Of a stretch of DNA of 64,000 nucleotides, positions 47,661 through 58,559 are shown piece by piece. The notes under the pieces are model-generated. The model was not told where the DNA came from. It saw only the letters and a program-made list of their open reading frames with translations, and made no database searches. Within the stretch, counting starts at the first letter, position 1. Every line of letters begins with the position of its first letter. The position numbers were made by a program, and so were the translations under genes. This DNA comes from Colletotrichum lupini. Its lineage: Eukaryota; Ascomycota; Sordariomycetes; Glomerellales; Glomerellaceae. The stretch is taken from the NCBI RefSeq assembly GCF_023278565.1, contig NC_064677.1, forward strand, positions 7,807,923 to 7,871,922, read 5' to 3'.

Positions 47661-49106
47661 TAGTACTCGATTCCATCCACACGACGCAATAGTGTTGTCC
47701 GGTGTCGCCCCGTGTTTGTAGTGAGAAGACTCGGATTGATCGGGTGCCACTGACGATCGACTTTGACTCAGCAGCGTCGGAGAGCGCGATCACACAAGGC
47801 AGTGTTGCCTGAACCCCAACGGTGACATTGAAACCTTGTAAAAACGTGATAATTCTCCGTGAGTGTGGCTTGATTTGCAGCTGGACAGCGGACGAGAGGG
47901 GTTTTGTTTGCACATGCCACATAAATTAGCTATGATTCATCTGAGTTTCTGGAGTGAGCATGACGTGTCGCCTCGTTCAGACTCGAGATCAATAGCACAA
48001 TCCGAAGTTGCCGAGGTTCCATCCCCCGGCAATCTAGCCGACGCATGGATGCCGACTGAGTCTCTTTGTGTGTGATCGGTTCTCATCTGATGTTCGCACC
48101 GGCATGTGAAACAATGCGATGGCCGAAATGGCCCAAACTCACGTACAGCAAATGGGCTGCGCATAGACTTCAGAACGTTTCGGGTAGCCGGATCGAACGC
48201 TGCAACGAATGATTTCATTAATTCTTTTCGTCTCCTCCCATTTTTTCATTCAAGTCGGTCGCCTCGGTAGGGCCGTTGGTGAGACGAACCTGAAGTACCC
48301 AACACTGGGCGTCTTTTGTCCTTACTTAATTTCCATGGTTTCGAGGTTGTCTTCGATCCTGTTGACAGGGGTCACCTTGACGGGGTTCAAAACACTGCTA
48401 GACATGATTTTCCTTGCGCTGGGCTTCCTTGTAGTATAGCCCAGAGCGTCTGTTTGCCCATGGGAAAAGGCAACTCCTCCACAAGGGCATTTAATTGCAA
48501 AGGCCAAGCTTGAACCGGCTCGGCCAAGAATTGCTTCCACCGGAATGGTCTCTAAGCTCAGTGAGTTTAGCTACTGTGCCTCCCCGCTTGTAGGCCTGTG
48601 TTGTGTTGTTACATTGACAGTGGCCCACGTGCCTTATACAATAGGTGTATCAAGCGCGTGTCAAACCCTACCCCTAAGCTTCGACCATTATTGTGGCATT
48701 TGGCCTTACTCTCTGCGTTGCCTTTGTGAGAACAACACAAATACCAAGAGAATTGAATTTATCTGCTTGTAATACATTGACGACGGAATAAGGAGTTGGG
48801 CCAGTGCGATCAAAGAACCACTCCCCTCCCTTGCCAATCGGGTTTCCTTACAAGCCCACTCATTACATTCTCAGCGCCCCGGGCGCGTCCTTTCCCTCTA
48901 GGTACAATAGTTTTCAAGGCAATGCCACAATGGTACATCAACAACCCAATCACCATTACATGTAGCCGGGAATGAGGCTCTCGATGATCGCCACCAACTT
49001 TCGTATCCCCATCACACTCAAAACCGCCCATTCTGGCGGCGCTAGCCTCCGTAGATAACTGACACAGTGTTCACGCTCCCGACCGCGGCCAGCGGTATCT
49101 TGTTGA
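47661..49106. other. intergenic, no gene recognised
   Basis: 1.4 kb between the membrane-protein start and the persulfide dioxygenase stop. It has normal composition and short ORFs only. Confidence 0.5.
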
Positions 49107-50336
49107 TCACCATTGCAGGTCTCCAAGTTTCATAGGTACACGAAGCATACGATGCCCAGAAGCCGTTGGTTGTGGCAGCTTGCCAGCTCGGATGTTTGTC
49201 TGCAGAGACTGGTGAAGTAGCTTTGGCTCACCGAGCTTAGCATCGCGCTCTTTGCGTTGCGCAACGAATTCCTCCTCGGTGATACCGTCCCGTAAGTGTT
49301 TGTTTAGCTTTCTGTGATCGCTGACTGTCATCCATGGCACTGGGCCTTCTCGATCGTCCGGGGGATAGTCATGGCCTGTCCAAACTTTGACGTGGTCTGG
49401 AAGACTAAGAAGCCTGCGGCCCGAGTGATAAAGGTTGTTGGCACTTCCCCCAGGAAAGTCACATCGAGCAGTCCCAATGTCCACGTGGAAAAGGGAGTCA
49501 CCGCAGAACACATTGTCTTGTCAAGAACATCAGCAAAAGTAAATATGATAACATGGCGTCCCAGGGGCCCTACCTCCGATCTTATAGCCCAGATGGTCAG
49601 GCGTGTGCCCGGGGAGATGAATGGCAGTCGCGCTCAGGTTACCGATGCTAAAACTCTCATCGTCTTCAAAGAGTTTGTCAAAAGCACCATGACGCTCTTG
49701 GCTGGGCACGTCATATCGTTGGCCGAATAAGTCCTGTACCTGTCCGATGCGCCGTCCGATGCCAATCTGTGGCCTGTTACCATGCTCCTCTGCGATGCGC
49801 TTCTGTAGGTACGAAGCTGCAGTGAGGTGATCTGCATGTGCATGAGTTTCTAGGATCCGCAAGACTCGGTAGCCCTTTTCTTTGACCAATCGAAGCAACT
49901 CGTCAGCTGAAGAAGTGGTGATAATTTGAGTTGTGCGGTCATAATCCAGGACTGGGTCAATGATGACCGCCGCTTTCGTCGCTGGGTCTGCAACGACGTA
50001 TTGCCAGGTTCCTGTCCTTGACTCAAAGACATCGTGAATGACAGGCTGTGTGGTATCGACAGGGGCTGTGCTGTATGAGTATCTTCCGGACTGACTTATC
50101 GCATTTGAGATATTCCGCCGTTTAGAGAGGGGCGTTGCAAAGCCGCCACTTGGTAACATGGCAGGCCGACGCGCAGGGAAGGCATCTGGATGGACGGCCC
50201 TGGTTGCCCTGGTGTCATGCACAGCACGCACCTGAGTGCTGCAAGTTATTCGGATGAGTGGTGATTTTGCAATCCCTGGTGACGATAGACAGCACGACTG
50301 GACTTGTTTATTCACACACGCGCGCATGGGTGTCAT
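49107..50336 (-). CDS. persulfide dioxygenase (ETHE1-like), mitochondrial
   Basis: Two exons: 50336-49574 and 49516-49107, intron 57 bp (GTAGGG...GACAAG), 390 residues from the first ATG. A start at 50159 (331 residues, MLPSGGFATPLSKRR) is a good alternative because the N-terminus is long and poorly structured. Either start gives a basic mitochondrial presequence. The metallo-beta-lactamase fold has THAHADHL (iron-binding HxHxDH, near residue 164 of the long form), LPGHTPDHLGY, CGDSLFHVDIGTARCDFPGG and WTGHDYPP. These are the hallmarks of ETHE1-type enzymes, which oxidise glutathione persulfide to sulfite in the mitochondrial matrix. It is divergent from sulfide:quinone oxidoreductase, which makes the persulfide, and the context strongly supports the call over glyoxalase II. 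Confidence 0.88.
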
Positions 50337-50987
50337 TTCGAAGGTGAGTCGCGACAGTGAATATAGGAGAGAGCGAGTGGGGTTTGGCGATGCAAGCTGC
50401 TGGAGGCAATGATGCAACTAAAAGTTGAGGATGCACAATGTAAATGGACCGAGTGGTGGGGGGTCAATCAGCCGAAACCTTTAATACTGGGAGCAACCGA
50501 AAGAAAGTTTAAACATCGAACGAGATCCCCACTGCAACCCGGCGGTTGCCCGTGCCGGTCGGGGAGTTGTAAATGAAATCGGCGACCATTCTCGCCGACT
50601 AGTCTCACCGACAAGCCGGCCGGCCGGTGCGGCTCTTTCACTGAAGGAAGCCCAACTGGATGTCAAGCCCGGGAACGAGGAAGTTTTCTTTAGCGGACGC
50701 TTACGGCTGTCGGGGGATGCTCGGCGCGGCTTGCAATCCTGACAATTTAACTCGTCTGTTGGGTCCGACAGTGGAGTGGGCCCCGCACCTCTTTTTAAGC
50801 TTCGGCGTTTTCATTTTCCAGTCGGCGCACCCCGTTTCTTTTCAGGCGCCATACTTACTTGAGTTGGCTCATCTCTGTGCTTTATCATCACGACATCTCG
50901 TGGTCCAACCCTCCCCTTTAAAAAAGAATTACCGCCATCACCTGTTCTGCAAACTTTTCACAGCACTCCTTCTTCATTTACTTCGAA
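50337..50987. promoter_or_regulatory. divergent promoter of the sulfide-oxidation pair
   Basis: 651 bp between the starts of persulfide dioxygenase and sulfide:quinone oxidoreductase (828 bp if the shorter dioxygenase start is used). It includes a GGCCGGCCGG-rich segment near 50614-50627 and a pyrimidine-rich leader before 50988. Shared control of the two genes is inferred from layout only. Confidence 0.45.
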
Positions 50988-52346
50988 ATGCTTGCTAGTC
51001 GCGCGACTTTGGCATCGCGCCATGCCAGCCGCGCCCGGATTGTTGCAAAGGCTTCTGAGATTCGGAATTTCGCGACAGTAGCCCCCGTGAGCTCCGCTGC
51101 TCGGAACCACAAAGTTGTTGTCGTCGGAGGAGGCAGCGCAGGTCTGACCATTAGCCACCAGTTGTTGCGGTCCGGCCGGTTTTCTCAGGATGACATTGCT
51201 GTTGTTGATCCGGCCGAATGGCACCACTATCAGCCAGGCTGGACGTTGGTCGGCGGTGGCCTCAAGTCAAAACAAGAATTGCGGAGGCCCCTCGAGAGCC
51301 TGGTCGACCCCAAACTCAAGTTTTACCAGCAGGGAGTAAGCTCCTTCAACCCCGAGGAAAACAACATCAAGCTTGGAAATGGCGATAAACTTGGCTACGA
51401 GCAGCTCGTTGTCGCTCCTGGTATCAACATCGATTACGGCAGCGTCAAGGGCTTGCCCGAGGCTCTTGCAGACCCCGGTTCCCTTGTGTCTTCTATTTAC
51501 GGCTATGACACTTGTGACAAGGTATTCGGCACTTTCGGAAGACTTCAGAAGGGAAACGCAATCTTTACCCAACCAGCCGGTGTGATCAAGTGTGCTGGCG
51601 CTCCCCAGAAGATCATGTGGCTTGCCCTCGACCACTGGAAGCGTGCCGGCCTGTATAACCCCAACGACCCTGCAAGCTCGTCCATTAAGATCAGCTTTGC
51701 CACTGGCCTTCCCACCATGTTTGGTGTCCCCAAATACAGCGCAAAGCTTGAAGAATTGCGCAAGGAAAGGGGCGTCGAGGGACTCTTTCAGCACGATCTC
51801 CTCTCCGTGGATGGTAACACAGCCACCTTCGGCCGTCCTGACGGGAAGGAAAAGGTCACAAAGCAGTTTGACCTCATGCATGTCGTCCCCAAGATGGGCC
51901 CCCATGATTTTGTCAAGAGCAGCCCTCTCGCCGATGCTGCCGGCTATGTCAGTGTTGATCAAGCAACAACCCGACACACTAAATTCCCCAATGTCTGGTC
52001 GGCAGGTGATGCATCTAGTCTACCCACCTCTAAGACTGCTGCAGCAATCACATCTCAGGCTCCGATTCTTGTCAGCAACCTGCTGCGGTCATTGGACGGC
52101 GCCGAGCCTCAACCCTTGTACGATGGCTACACCTCTTGCCCAATTCCTACCGAGTATGGTAAACTATTGCTTGCCGAGTTCAAGTATGGTGGAGTTCCCA
52201 AGGAGACTTTTGGCGACCTTATTGGATTTGACCAAGCAGTTCCTAGACGTGCGTTTTACCACTTGAAAAAGGACTTCTTCCCGTGGGTCTACTACACCTC
52301 CATGGTCAAAGGAACTTGGGGTGGCCCCAACGGCTGGAGAAACTGA
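50988..52346 (+). CDS. sulfide:quinone oxidoreductase, mitochondrial
   Basis: Single exon, 452 residues. Residues 1-38 are Arg/Ser/Ala-rich, a mitochondrial presequence. The FAD-binding motif is VVVVGGGSAGLT (about 43-54), followed by HHYQPGWTLVGGG, a hallmark of the mitochondrial SQR type. Redox cysteines are Cys202 in VIKCAGAPQK and Cys384 in YTSCPIP, with another at Cys176. The second FAD motif FPNVWSAGDASSLPTSKTAAA is near 333-353. The C-terminus FFPWVYYTSMVKGTWGGP is the membrane-associated part. The enzyme oxidises sulfide to a persulfide and passes electrons to ubiquinone, as in yeast Hmt2 and animal SQRDL. It is paired head to head with persulfide dioxygenase, the next enzyme. The length is normal and no damage is seen. 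Confidence 0.93.
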   Translation: MLASRATLASRHASRARIVAKASEIRNFATVAPVSSAARNHKVVVVGGGSAGLTISHQLLRSGRFSQDDIAVVDPAEWHHYQPGWTLVGGGLKSKQELRRPLESLVDPKLKFYQQGVSSFNPEENNIKLGNGDKLGYEQLVVAPGINIDYGSVKGLPEALADPGSLVSSIYGYDTCDKVFGTFGRLQKGNAIFTQPAGVIKCAGAPQKIMWLALDHWKRAGLYNPNDPASSSIKISFATGLPTMFGVPKYSAKLEELRKERGVEGLFQHDLLSVDGNTATFGRPDGKEKVTKQFDLMHVVPKMGPHDFVKSSPLADAAGYVSVDQATTRHTKFPNVWSAGDASSLPTSKTAAAITSQAPILVSNLLRSLDGAEPQPLYDGYTSCPIPTEYGKLLLAEFKYGGVPKETFGDLIGFDQAVPRRAFYHLKKDFFPWVYYTSMVKGTWGGPNGWRN

Positions 52347-52447
52347 TCTTCTCATTTGAGTATGTGCATTCTGTACTAGCTATGTATTCTTAGAAGTAGA
52401 GTGGCGGTAAAAGTTTGAATCCGCGCGAGTTTCTGGTCGACCTCTGT

Positions 52448-52506
52448 CACGAGATATGGATGTGGTTAATGCTGCCCACATGGAGTGGGCCCGCTTTTTG
52501 TGACAG
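52448..52506 (+). repeat. direct repeat, less mutated copy
   Basis: About 58 bp starting CACGAGATATGGATGTGG and ending GGGCCCGCTTTTTGTGACA. Recurs at 52783-52840 with changes in one direction only. Confidence 0.85.
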
Positions 52507-52782
52507 TTATGAGCCCAGCTCCTATCCGCTATTGCTACAATAGTTAAGTGCCGCATTATCTACAGGTCGTGTACCCAAAAAAGCAAAAGACGACCGTTCG
52601 AGTCTCCGTATGGGCATGGTTTTTCTAGCTAGTCTGCCACCTGCGGGGCTAAGGCGTAGTATAGATACTAGGTTTTCTAACTAGTCTACTACTTATAAGG
52701 CTAAGGCTACTATCTGTAGGGCTAAGGCGCAGTATAAACGTCCATTGTACGGATAACGGCTCTAGGCGTCTAGGGGGTATAT

Positions 52783-52840
52783 CACGAGATATAAATATAG
52801 TTAATGCTACCTACATAGAGTGGGCCCGCTTTTTGTAACA
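52783..52840 (+). repeat. direct repeat, RIP-mutated copy
   Basis: Same unit as 52448-52506 but reading CACGAGATATAAATATAG where the first has GGATGTGG, and ACCTACATAG where the first has GCCCACATGG. All differences are G to A or C to T. Confidence 0.85.
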
Positions 52841-53266
52841 ACCTCAGACCTCTGCTAGTTATGTGATTCGAATGCGAAATCTAATTCACTGGCTTACGTC
52901 CCCCAAAGACATGCACTATTCTATCGAGTATAAGAGGCTATTAATATAGCGTAGTAGCTATAGTAGCACGCGGTTAGTTAGAGATATAAAAAAGAGTAAA
53001 TTAATTTAGTATTTAAGGATGCGCATAGCGGAGGTTCCTCAGAAACCGGGTCGATCTTACTCTCTGTACCGAGTTCTATTTTATATACTAGCCTTGCCTT
53101 ATAGTTCCTATCTCGGTAGCTATGAAGGAATATCGATTTAATAAACCCCGCGTACTACTAGTGTAGTGCCCCGCGCTGATGTTACACTCGTATTTTCATT
53201 CGTACTCAATTTTCGTATCCATCCATTTTCGTATTACCTTATACAGCCTTCCAGAGCTCAGCAAAT

Positions 53267-53274
53267 ATAAATTC
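53267..53274 (+). promoter_or_regulatory. TATA-like element of the GH43 gene
   Basis: TATAAATT is 70 bp upstream of the ATG, in an otherwise mixed-composition promoter. Confidence 0.45.
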
Positions 53275-53336
53275 GCGTGCAAAACCACTGGTTTCGGAAA
53301 TCGCTCTGACGGAGAGCCGAGCATGGCCTTATCAAG

Positions 53337-55067
53337 ATGAAAAAAATAGCTCTGGTTTATCTCCTAGTTGCGGTAGTTGAAGCCAGTTATTTCAACCCCG
53401 TACTTTCTGGCTTCCACCCCGATCCAAGCTGTGTTCATGTCGATGAGACATTCTTTTGCGTAACATCAACCTTTACATGGTTTCCTGGTGTCCCAGTCTA
53501 TTCAAGCACAGATTTGCGCCACTGGACGCTTGCTAGTCATGTCCTCAATCGACGCGAGCAGCTTCCACAGCTGGAAAACGCGCCAACTGGCCAAGATGGC
53601 TTGTTTGCGTCAACAATTCGCCATCACAACAAAACCTTCTATGTAACGACTACCTTCGTGTCTATCACTTCATATAAGGAATTCGCCATGCGAAACCTCA
53701 TATTCTCGACAAATAATCCTTTCAACGCATCATCATGGAGCATTCCTACTGAATTCAATTTCACCGGCTACGACCCTTCTCTCTTCTTCGACGATGACAA
53801 TGACACCGTCTATTTCACTGGGGCTGCTGTTTCATCTACGGGCACCGCGATTGCGCTGGCTACCATTGACATCGAAACAGGGGTTCTTGGGGATCTCTCG
53901 TACCCATGGAATGGTACCGGCCTGGGAACCGCCGAAGGTCCACACCTTTACAAGAAAGACGACTGGTACTATATCCTTGTTGCTGAAGGAGGTACTAAAG
54001 AATCTCATCGCGGCTCTGTCTCCCGTTCCCGCGCTATCTATGGTCCCTACGAGGGCAACCCAGCAAATCCAATTGTTGCCGCCGAGCACTTCAACTCATC
54101 ATACATACAAACAGTTGGCCATGCTGATATCTTCCAAGATAAAGTAACCGGCCACTGGTGGGGTGTCGCATTAGCGGTGCGTTCAGGAGCCAAGTTTGAG
54201 ACGTACCCCATGGGCCGAGAGACGTTTTTATTCCCGGTTTCCTGGCCAGCTGGTGATGGGCTGTGGCCTCGTCTGCTCGAACCCGTTAGAGGACAGATGA
54301 TGGCATCACTTCCTGGCACATATATCAACTCCAGTGGTATACCTAGGATTGACCATGGCGTTGATGTGGTCGACTTTGCGCCTGGATCGGTCCTGCCCTC
54401 ACATTGGGTGCATATCCGACACCCAAGGGAGTCAGCGTACTCGATTTCTCCCCAGGGACATGCAAATACATTACAACTTGAGCTATCATCAAGAAACTTA
54501 TCGTCGGTGATTATGCCGAATAGCACTTTGACAAGGGATATCACATTTGTCGGTCGCAGGCAGACAGAAACACTCTTCTCATTCAGCGTCGATCTAGACT
54601 TTAAGCCTCAATTGCCTGGAGAAGAGGCTGGGATTTCTGTGTACCTGGACGAGAAAAGACACATTGACTTTGGTGTGACGTACAACAACGAGACAAACGG
54701 CAGCAAACTACTTCAAATTCGATCATACAGTAGCAACGAGAATGTCACCGTGCCGCAACCGGTTACTTCAGCCCTGCCACCAGAATACCAAGACCGCACG
54801 CCAATCCGCTTGGAGATTGTGGCATCGGACACGACGCATTACACATTCATGGCTGGGTTTCCGACTCTATGCAACCAGAAAGCTGTTGACATGACAATAA
54901 TTGGGCATGCCGGGACAATTTTAGTGAGCGGTGGATACACGGGAGTTGTCATTGGAGTATATGGAACTACAAATGGTCAAGCTATTGAACGAAAACCAGC
55001 AGCATACGTCAGTAGATGGAGATACTCTGGTAGTGGGCAGTACATAGACTATGATCTCGTGGTATAG
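53337..55067 (+). CDS. secreted glycoside hydrolase family 43 (xylosidase/arabinofuranosidase type)
   Basis: Single exon, 576 residues. MKKIALVYLLVAVVEA is a signal peptide. The mature protein starts SYFNPVLSGFHPDPSC, with the catalytic base Asp29. The transition-state-stabilising Asp is Asp146 in GYDPSLFF and the acid Glu200 in GTAEGPHLY, so all three GH43 active-site residues are present. A five-blade propeller fills the first 320 residues. The second half is a beta-sandwich, as in GH43 beta-xylosidases with a C-terminal domain of about 200 residues. Many N-x-S/T sites suggest glycosylation. It should release xylose or arabinose from hemicellulose outside the cell. Exact specificity cannot be set from sequence alone. 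No RIP damage is seen although repeats lie upstream. Confidence 0.9.
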   Translation: MKKIALVYLLVAVVEASYFNPVLSGFHPDPSCVHVDETFFCVTSTFTWFPGVPVYSSTDLRHWTLASHVLNRREQLPQLENAPTGQDGLFASTIRHHNKTFYVTTTFVSITSYKEFAMRNLIFSTNNPFNASSWSIPTEFNFTGYDPSLFFDDDNDTVYFTGAAVSSTGTAIALATIDIETGVLGDLSYPWNGTGLGTAEGPHLYKKDDWYYILVAEGGTKESHRGSVSRSRAIYGPYEGNPANPIVAAEHFNSSYIQTVGHADIFQDKVTGHWWGVALAVRSGAKFETYPMGRETFLFPVSWPAGDGLWPRLLEPVRGQMMASLPGTYINSSGIPRIDHGVDVVDFAPGSVLPSHWVHIRHPRESAYSISPQGHANTLQLELSSRNLSSVIMPNSTLTRDITFVGRRQTETLFSFSVDLDFKPQLPGEEAGISVYLDEKRHIDFGVTYNNETNGSKLLQIRSYSSNENVTVPQPVTSALPPEYQDRTPIRLEIVASDTTHYTFMAGFPTLCNQKAVDMTIIGHAGTILVSGGYTGVVIGVYGTTNGQAIERKPAAYVSRWRYSGSGQYIDYDLVV

Positions 55068-55684
55068 GCTGTTCGTGTTTGTTTCTGCCAACGAATAGAG
55101 GATTACTTTTTCTTCTTTTTTGGAAGGTTAGGTAGCCTCATTACTGGGCCCATTAAACTCGGGGGGAGAGCCAATCCTGGGAATGTCATATTGTCGGACA
55201 ATGCTGGACTTGGATCTAACACCGGGCAGTAGTATCTATTATATCCTGCTTTATTTTGCCTATCGACGCGGGTCTTCTTAACATGGCAGCACTATGTACG
55301 ACAACAATGCCGCATTAAGAAGACACAAACTCCACACCAATCTGCGTACGACTTATGACCCCGGCCAAGCTGTGACCAATAACAAAAAATAGCCCCGCCA
55401 ATATCGAATGTGACAAACATGCGAACTTCGGTGGTGCATCAGGCGGCTAAACTTCTATCCGCGCGGGGAAACATCCGTGCCCACTCAGCAGCCTATGGAC
55501 ATGGGGTTTTTTGAGTGTTTGGTGCAGAAAGGCGGCGCTGCATGCGCCAAAAAGAGGTCCAACATTGACCCTATATTAGTCCACCCGCCATGACGAATCT
55601 GTCACATTCCTCTGTCATTTCTCCTTCCCTTTTTCCAATTTCGGAGCTTTTTGTCTGAACTGAGATTCAGCACCGTAACCTATC
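55068..55684. other. intergenic, promoter of the second methyltransferase
   Basis: 617 bp with no gene. A near-palindrome around ATTGTCGGACAATGC is at about 55190. The pyrimidine-rich stretch at 55605-55650 is a likely transcription start region. Confidence 0.4.
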
Positions 55685-57134
55685 ATGGCTAATCCACCTC
55701 AGGATTTTGAGGTTCAGATCGCTGCTGACGAGGAGGTTCGTTAACACACCGCACCATGAGTGGCATACCTTGTGTCTGATGAAATTTCTATAGCAAGATG
55801 ATTCTCGTTCAGAGATGGGGAGTGTGAGTATGGCCATTTCTGCAAATTATTGATGCTGCAGACACTGAATTTAAACAGAGCATTGCGTCCTCTAGTACTA
55901 GTCTGCGCAGCTCACTCCTAGACTATCGCCTTGAGAATGGTCGTACTTATCATCGATACAAGGATGGAAGTGGGTTTTGAGATTGACTCAATTACTTTGG
56001 TGGCTAAAGTTGTTCTCTAGAATATCAGTTCCCGAACGATGAACGCGAGCTTGATAGACTTGGTATTGATTTCCAACCATGATCGTGGGTCAGCATTCCG
56101 CTAATTAGTGCCGTAGATTTGGTTAACCACCTTTGTCTTCTCACGCTGGATGGCGAGCTTGGCATCGCTCCACTCTGTCGAGAAGACGCCAAAGTTGGCC
56201 GCGTTCTTGATGTCGGTACAGGCACGGGTATCTGGGCGGTTCAGTTTGGCGATGACCACCCGGAGGCCGATATCTTGGGTATCGACCTTTCTCCCACTCA
56301 GCCTAGCAGGTATGTTTCAATCAAAGTCGGTATCTCCGTAGCGAGCATTAATGCCAATATCTCAGTGTGCCTCCTAATGTGAGGTTCGAGGTCGATGATA
56401 TCGAAGACGAGTGGACATTTTCACAACCCTTTCAATACATCCACAGCCGGTTCATGACGTCTAGCATCAGAGACTGGAGAATTTTCTTACAAAGATGCTA
56501 CGAGTAAGTCTGATCACTTTGTAGATCACAAGACGAAACGACGAAGCTTGGAGCTGACCAGTGCGAACATAGTAATCTGGAGCCTGGTGGTTATGTTGAG
56601 CTTCAGGAAACCGCTATTTTTGCTCAATCTGATGATGGAACCTTGAAGCCCGAACATGCTTTATCCGATTGGTCCAAGTATCTCATGGAAGCGTCGATCA
56701 AGCTTGGAGCAGCATGGGTTGATACGCCCGAGCTGAGGGAACTTATGGTTGAGGTCGGTTTTGAAGATGTGGCGCTAAGTACTTTCAAGTGGCCGACGAA
56801 CCCTTGGCCGAAAGAAAAACACTTCAAAGAGCTGGGAGCATGGAACAACGAAAATTTCATGACGGGGATGGAGGCAATCACGATGGCACCCCTCACACGT
56901 GCCTTGAACTGGAGCCCCGAAGAGGTCAGAGTCTTTCTCATGGAAGTCCGCAAGAACGGAAACGACCGAAATATCCACGCTTATTGGCCCCAGTAAGTTC
57001 TCCCGCTATAAGATCGTCTGGCTTATTCTTACTTGCATAGGCATGTTCTCCTTGGGCGAAAACCGGTCAAAGAAAAGCAAGAGTCAGCACCAGCTCTGGG
57101 TCCGGCTTCGGGTGCATCACCGGCTACAGCATAG
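55685..57134 (+). CDS. LaeA-like SAM-dependent methyltransferase (seven introns)
   Basis: Eight exons: 55685-55735, 55794-55823, 55879-55969, 56021-56062, 56117-56309, 56366-56503, 56573-56992 and 57041-57134; 352 residues. All junctions are GT-AG and keep frame. The joined N-terminus gives SLRSSLLDYRLENGRTYHRY and then KYQFPNDERELDRLDLVNHL, the conserved lead-in of this fungal family. Motif I is VGRVLDVGTGTGIWAVQFG, followed by ILGIDLSPTQPS, VPPNVRFEVDDIEDEW and NLEPGGYVELQE. The unusually fragmented 5' half, with exons of 30-91 bp, is typical of these genes. Substrate is unknown; relatives include regulators of secondary metabolism and simple metabolite methyltransferases. It neighbours the oxygenase remnant at 57430-58491, tail to tail, so the two may once have been a small metabolic cluster, but there is no backbone enzyme here. 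Confidence 0.8.
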
Positions 57135-57429
57135 CGTGGACTTACAAGAGCTCAGCCAGGGTGCAAATACTTTACTTAGAATTACGTTAATAACCGACTA
57201 GTCGACCCTTTCTACATTATATAAAATCAATTGTGTAGACTATTGTGTAGCTGACGTTGAGATTATGGTCAAGGCAATCAACTATGACACAAAGCAAAAG
57301 CCTCGATCATGATGACCCTGCTAATCATTGTTCCTTCAACTATATGTCTGTCTATATACACATACATATAGCCATGCCATGACAGGACCAACTGTGTAGG
57401 AAGCAAGCACTCTTTACTTTCTCTAGACG

Positions 57430-58491
57430 TTATTCCTTCGGCTTGTACGCTGATGCTGCACTCGCATCGGTAGACGACAGCTCTGTGAAGGCGTTATCTT
57501 TTGAGGTACCGTACGTGTCAGCGTATCTACCTGATATCCACTCTCCAACAGTCACCGGGGGACATTTAGGGCCTGCGTCGCCTCTGCATTTCGAAAAGCA
57601 TTCAACCACAAAATCAGGATTCCCCGAAAAAAAAATGGAATGCTATATCTTTCCTTCCCCGACTTGTTGATGACGCGGTGCAGGTTCGATAAATACCTAT
57701 CGTTTGTCCAGCGCATCACTAGGTTCCCAGGGTTCACGACGAGAGCACCTCCGTGGGTTTGACGTCGATCCATTCCGAGGAGGCGCGATCCCACACCTGC
57801 AGACCACCGACCATATCCTGCAGTAGAATAGTTATGGCCCCAAAGTCGGTATGAGCGCCGATACCTGTCAAGGAACAACGGAGTCAGACAGAGAGACCCC
57901 GTAAGAAGAGAACAAAACGTACCTCGCTCCGTTGCGGAGGCATTTGGGGCCTGAGGCGGGTAATGCAACAGACGCAGAACAGCGATGGGTGTGTCAATAA
58001 AGTCTGAAACCCAGTCATCGTCATTTCCGATGGTGGCGCAAAGCGTACGGATGATGATCTCGGCGAGAACGCACATGGCGGCGTGGTAGTCGTCAATCAC
58101 CTTTCGAAATTTGACGGGGTCCGTGACGTCTTTCGGGTATTTATTTGGGCCTAGGTTGAATTTGCGCTCGAGTACTTTAGGGTTGTCGATACGTAGGTCC
58201 TTGCCAAAGTAGTACCCTTCCTTCAGATCTCCTTGCGCTAACGCCTCGAAGTTTTGAGATCGCAAGCGTTCGTATCCCCGATTGAAGCCGCCTAAATCTA
58301 GACGCCAGAGGGACATGGCCCCGTTAGCGCTTCATCCTCGGATTCTGTTTTGTTGACTGCAAGAAAACAACGAATTAAAAAAACGCTAGACTCACTCTTA
58401 TCATACTTTTCTTTCACCTCGAGCGGTAGCGAGAATAGCTCTTTGCTCTGGTCCAAAGCCGCATCTAGAAGAGATTGGGGAATGCTGTGCC
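57430..58491 (-). pseudogene. 2-oxoglutarate/Fe(II) oxygenase (isopenicillin-N-synthase-like), decayed
   Basis: Remaining exons are 58491-58396, 58297-57923 and 57864-57430, with introns of 98 and 58 bp. The 5' portion, normally carrying about 40-50 N-terminal residues, cannot be found; AT-rich repeat sequence begins about 70 bp upstream. Iron and substrate residues are visible: [14 protein letters not shown] (HxD), NLHRVIN (second His) and RYSIPFFF (RxS). Two one-base losses break the frame. One is in GAGG near 57748, where [12 protein letters not shown] is expected. The other is in a run of nine T (57627-57635, minus strand), where ten are needed to continue as SGNPDF. Both are in short homopolymers, so sequencing error is possible, but the missing 5' end argues for a real pseudogene. 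Confidence 0.75.
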
Positions 58492-58559
58492 CTGTGAGTT
58501 TGTTTATTTGTTTTGTTTATTTATACTATTTTACGCCGTGATGTCCTTAAGTAAGGCGA

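Larger units (their letters stand above)
52347..53336. other. 1 kb intergenic with degenerate repeats
   Basis: Contains the direct repeat pair 52448-52506/52783-52840 and, between them, degenerate units containing CTAGTCTGCCACCTG and GGCTAAGGC. From about 52920 the sequence becomes partly RIP-like. It ends in the promoter of the GH43 gene. Confidence 0.6.

Noticed and set aside
47661..47750. N-terminal extension of the membrane protein from a GTG
   Set aside because: GTG is not a normal start here, and the first ATG lies ahead of the first hydrophobic segment.
51267..51977. 236-codon minus-strand open frame
   Set aside because: Antisense shadow of sulfide:quinone oxidoreductase, whose motifs are complete on the other strand.
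52555..52620. Possible tRNA (GTTCGAGTC B-box-like sequence)
   Set aside because: The bases flanking the putative T-loop do not pair and no D or acceptor stem could be found.
58298..58395. Acceptor at TTGCAG (about 58340) for the first oxygenase intron
   Set aside because: It leads to a stop within a few codons; the acceptor at TCTAG before 58297 restores KNLGGFNRGYE, as expected for the family.
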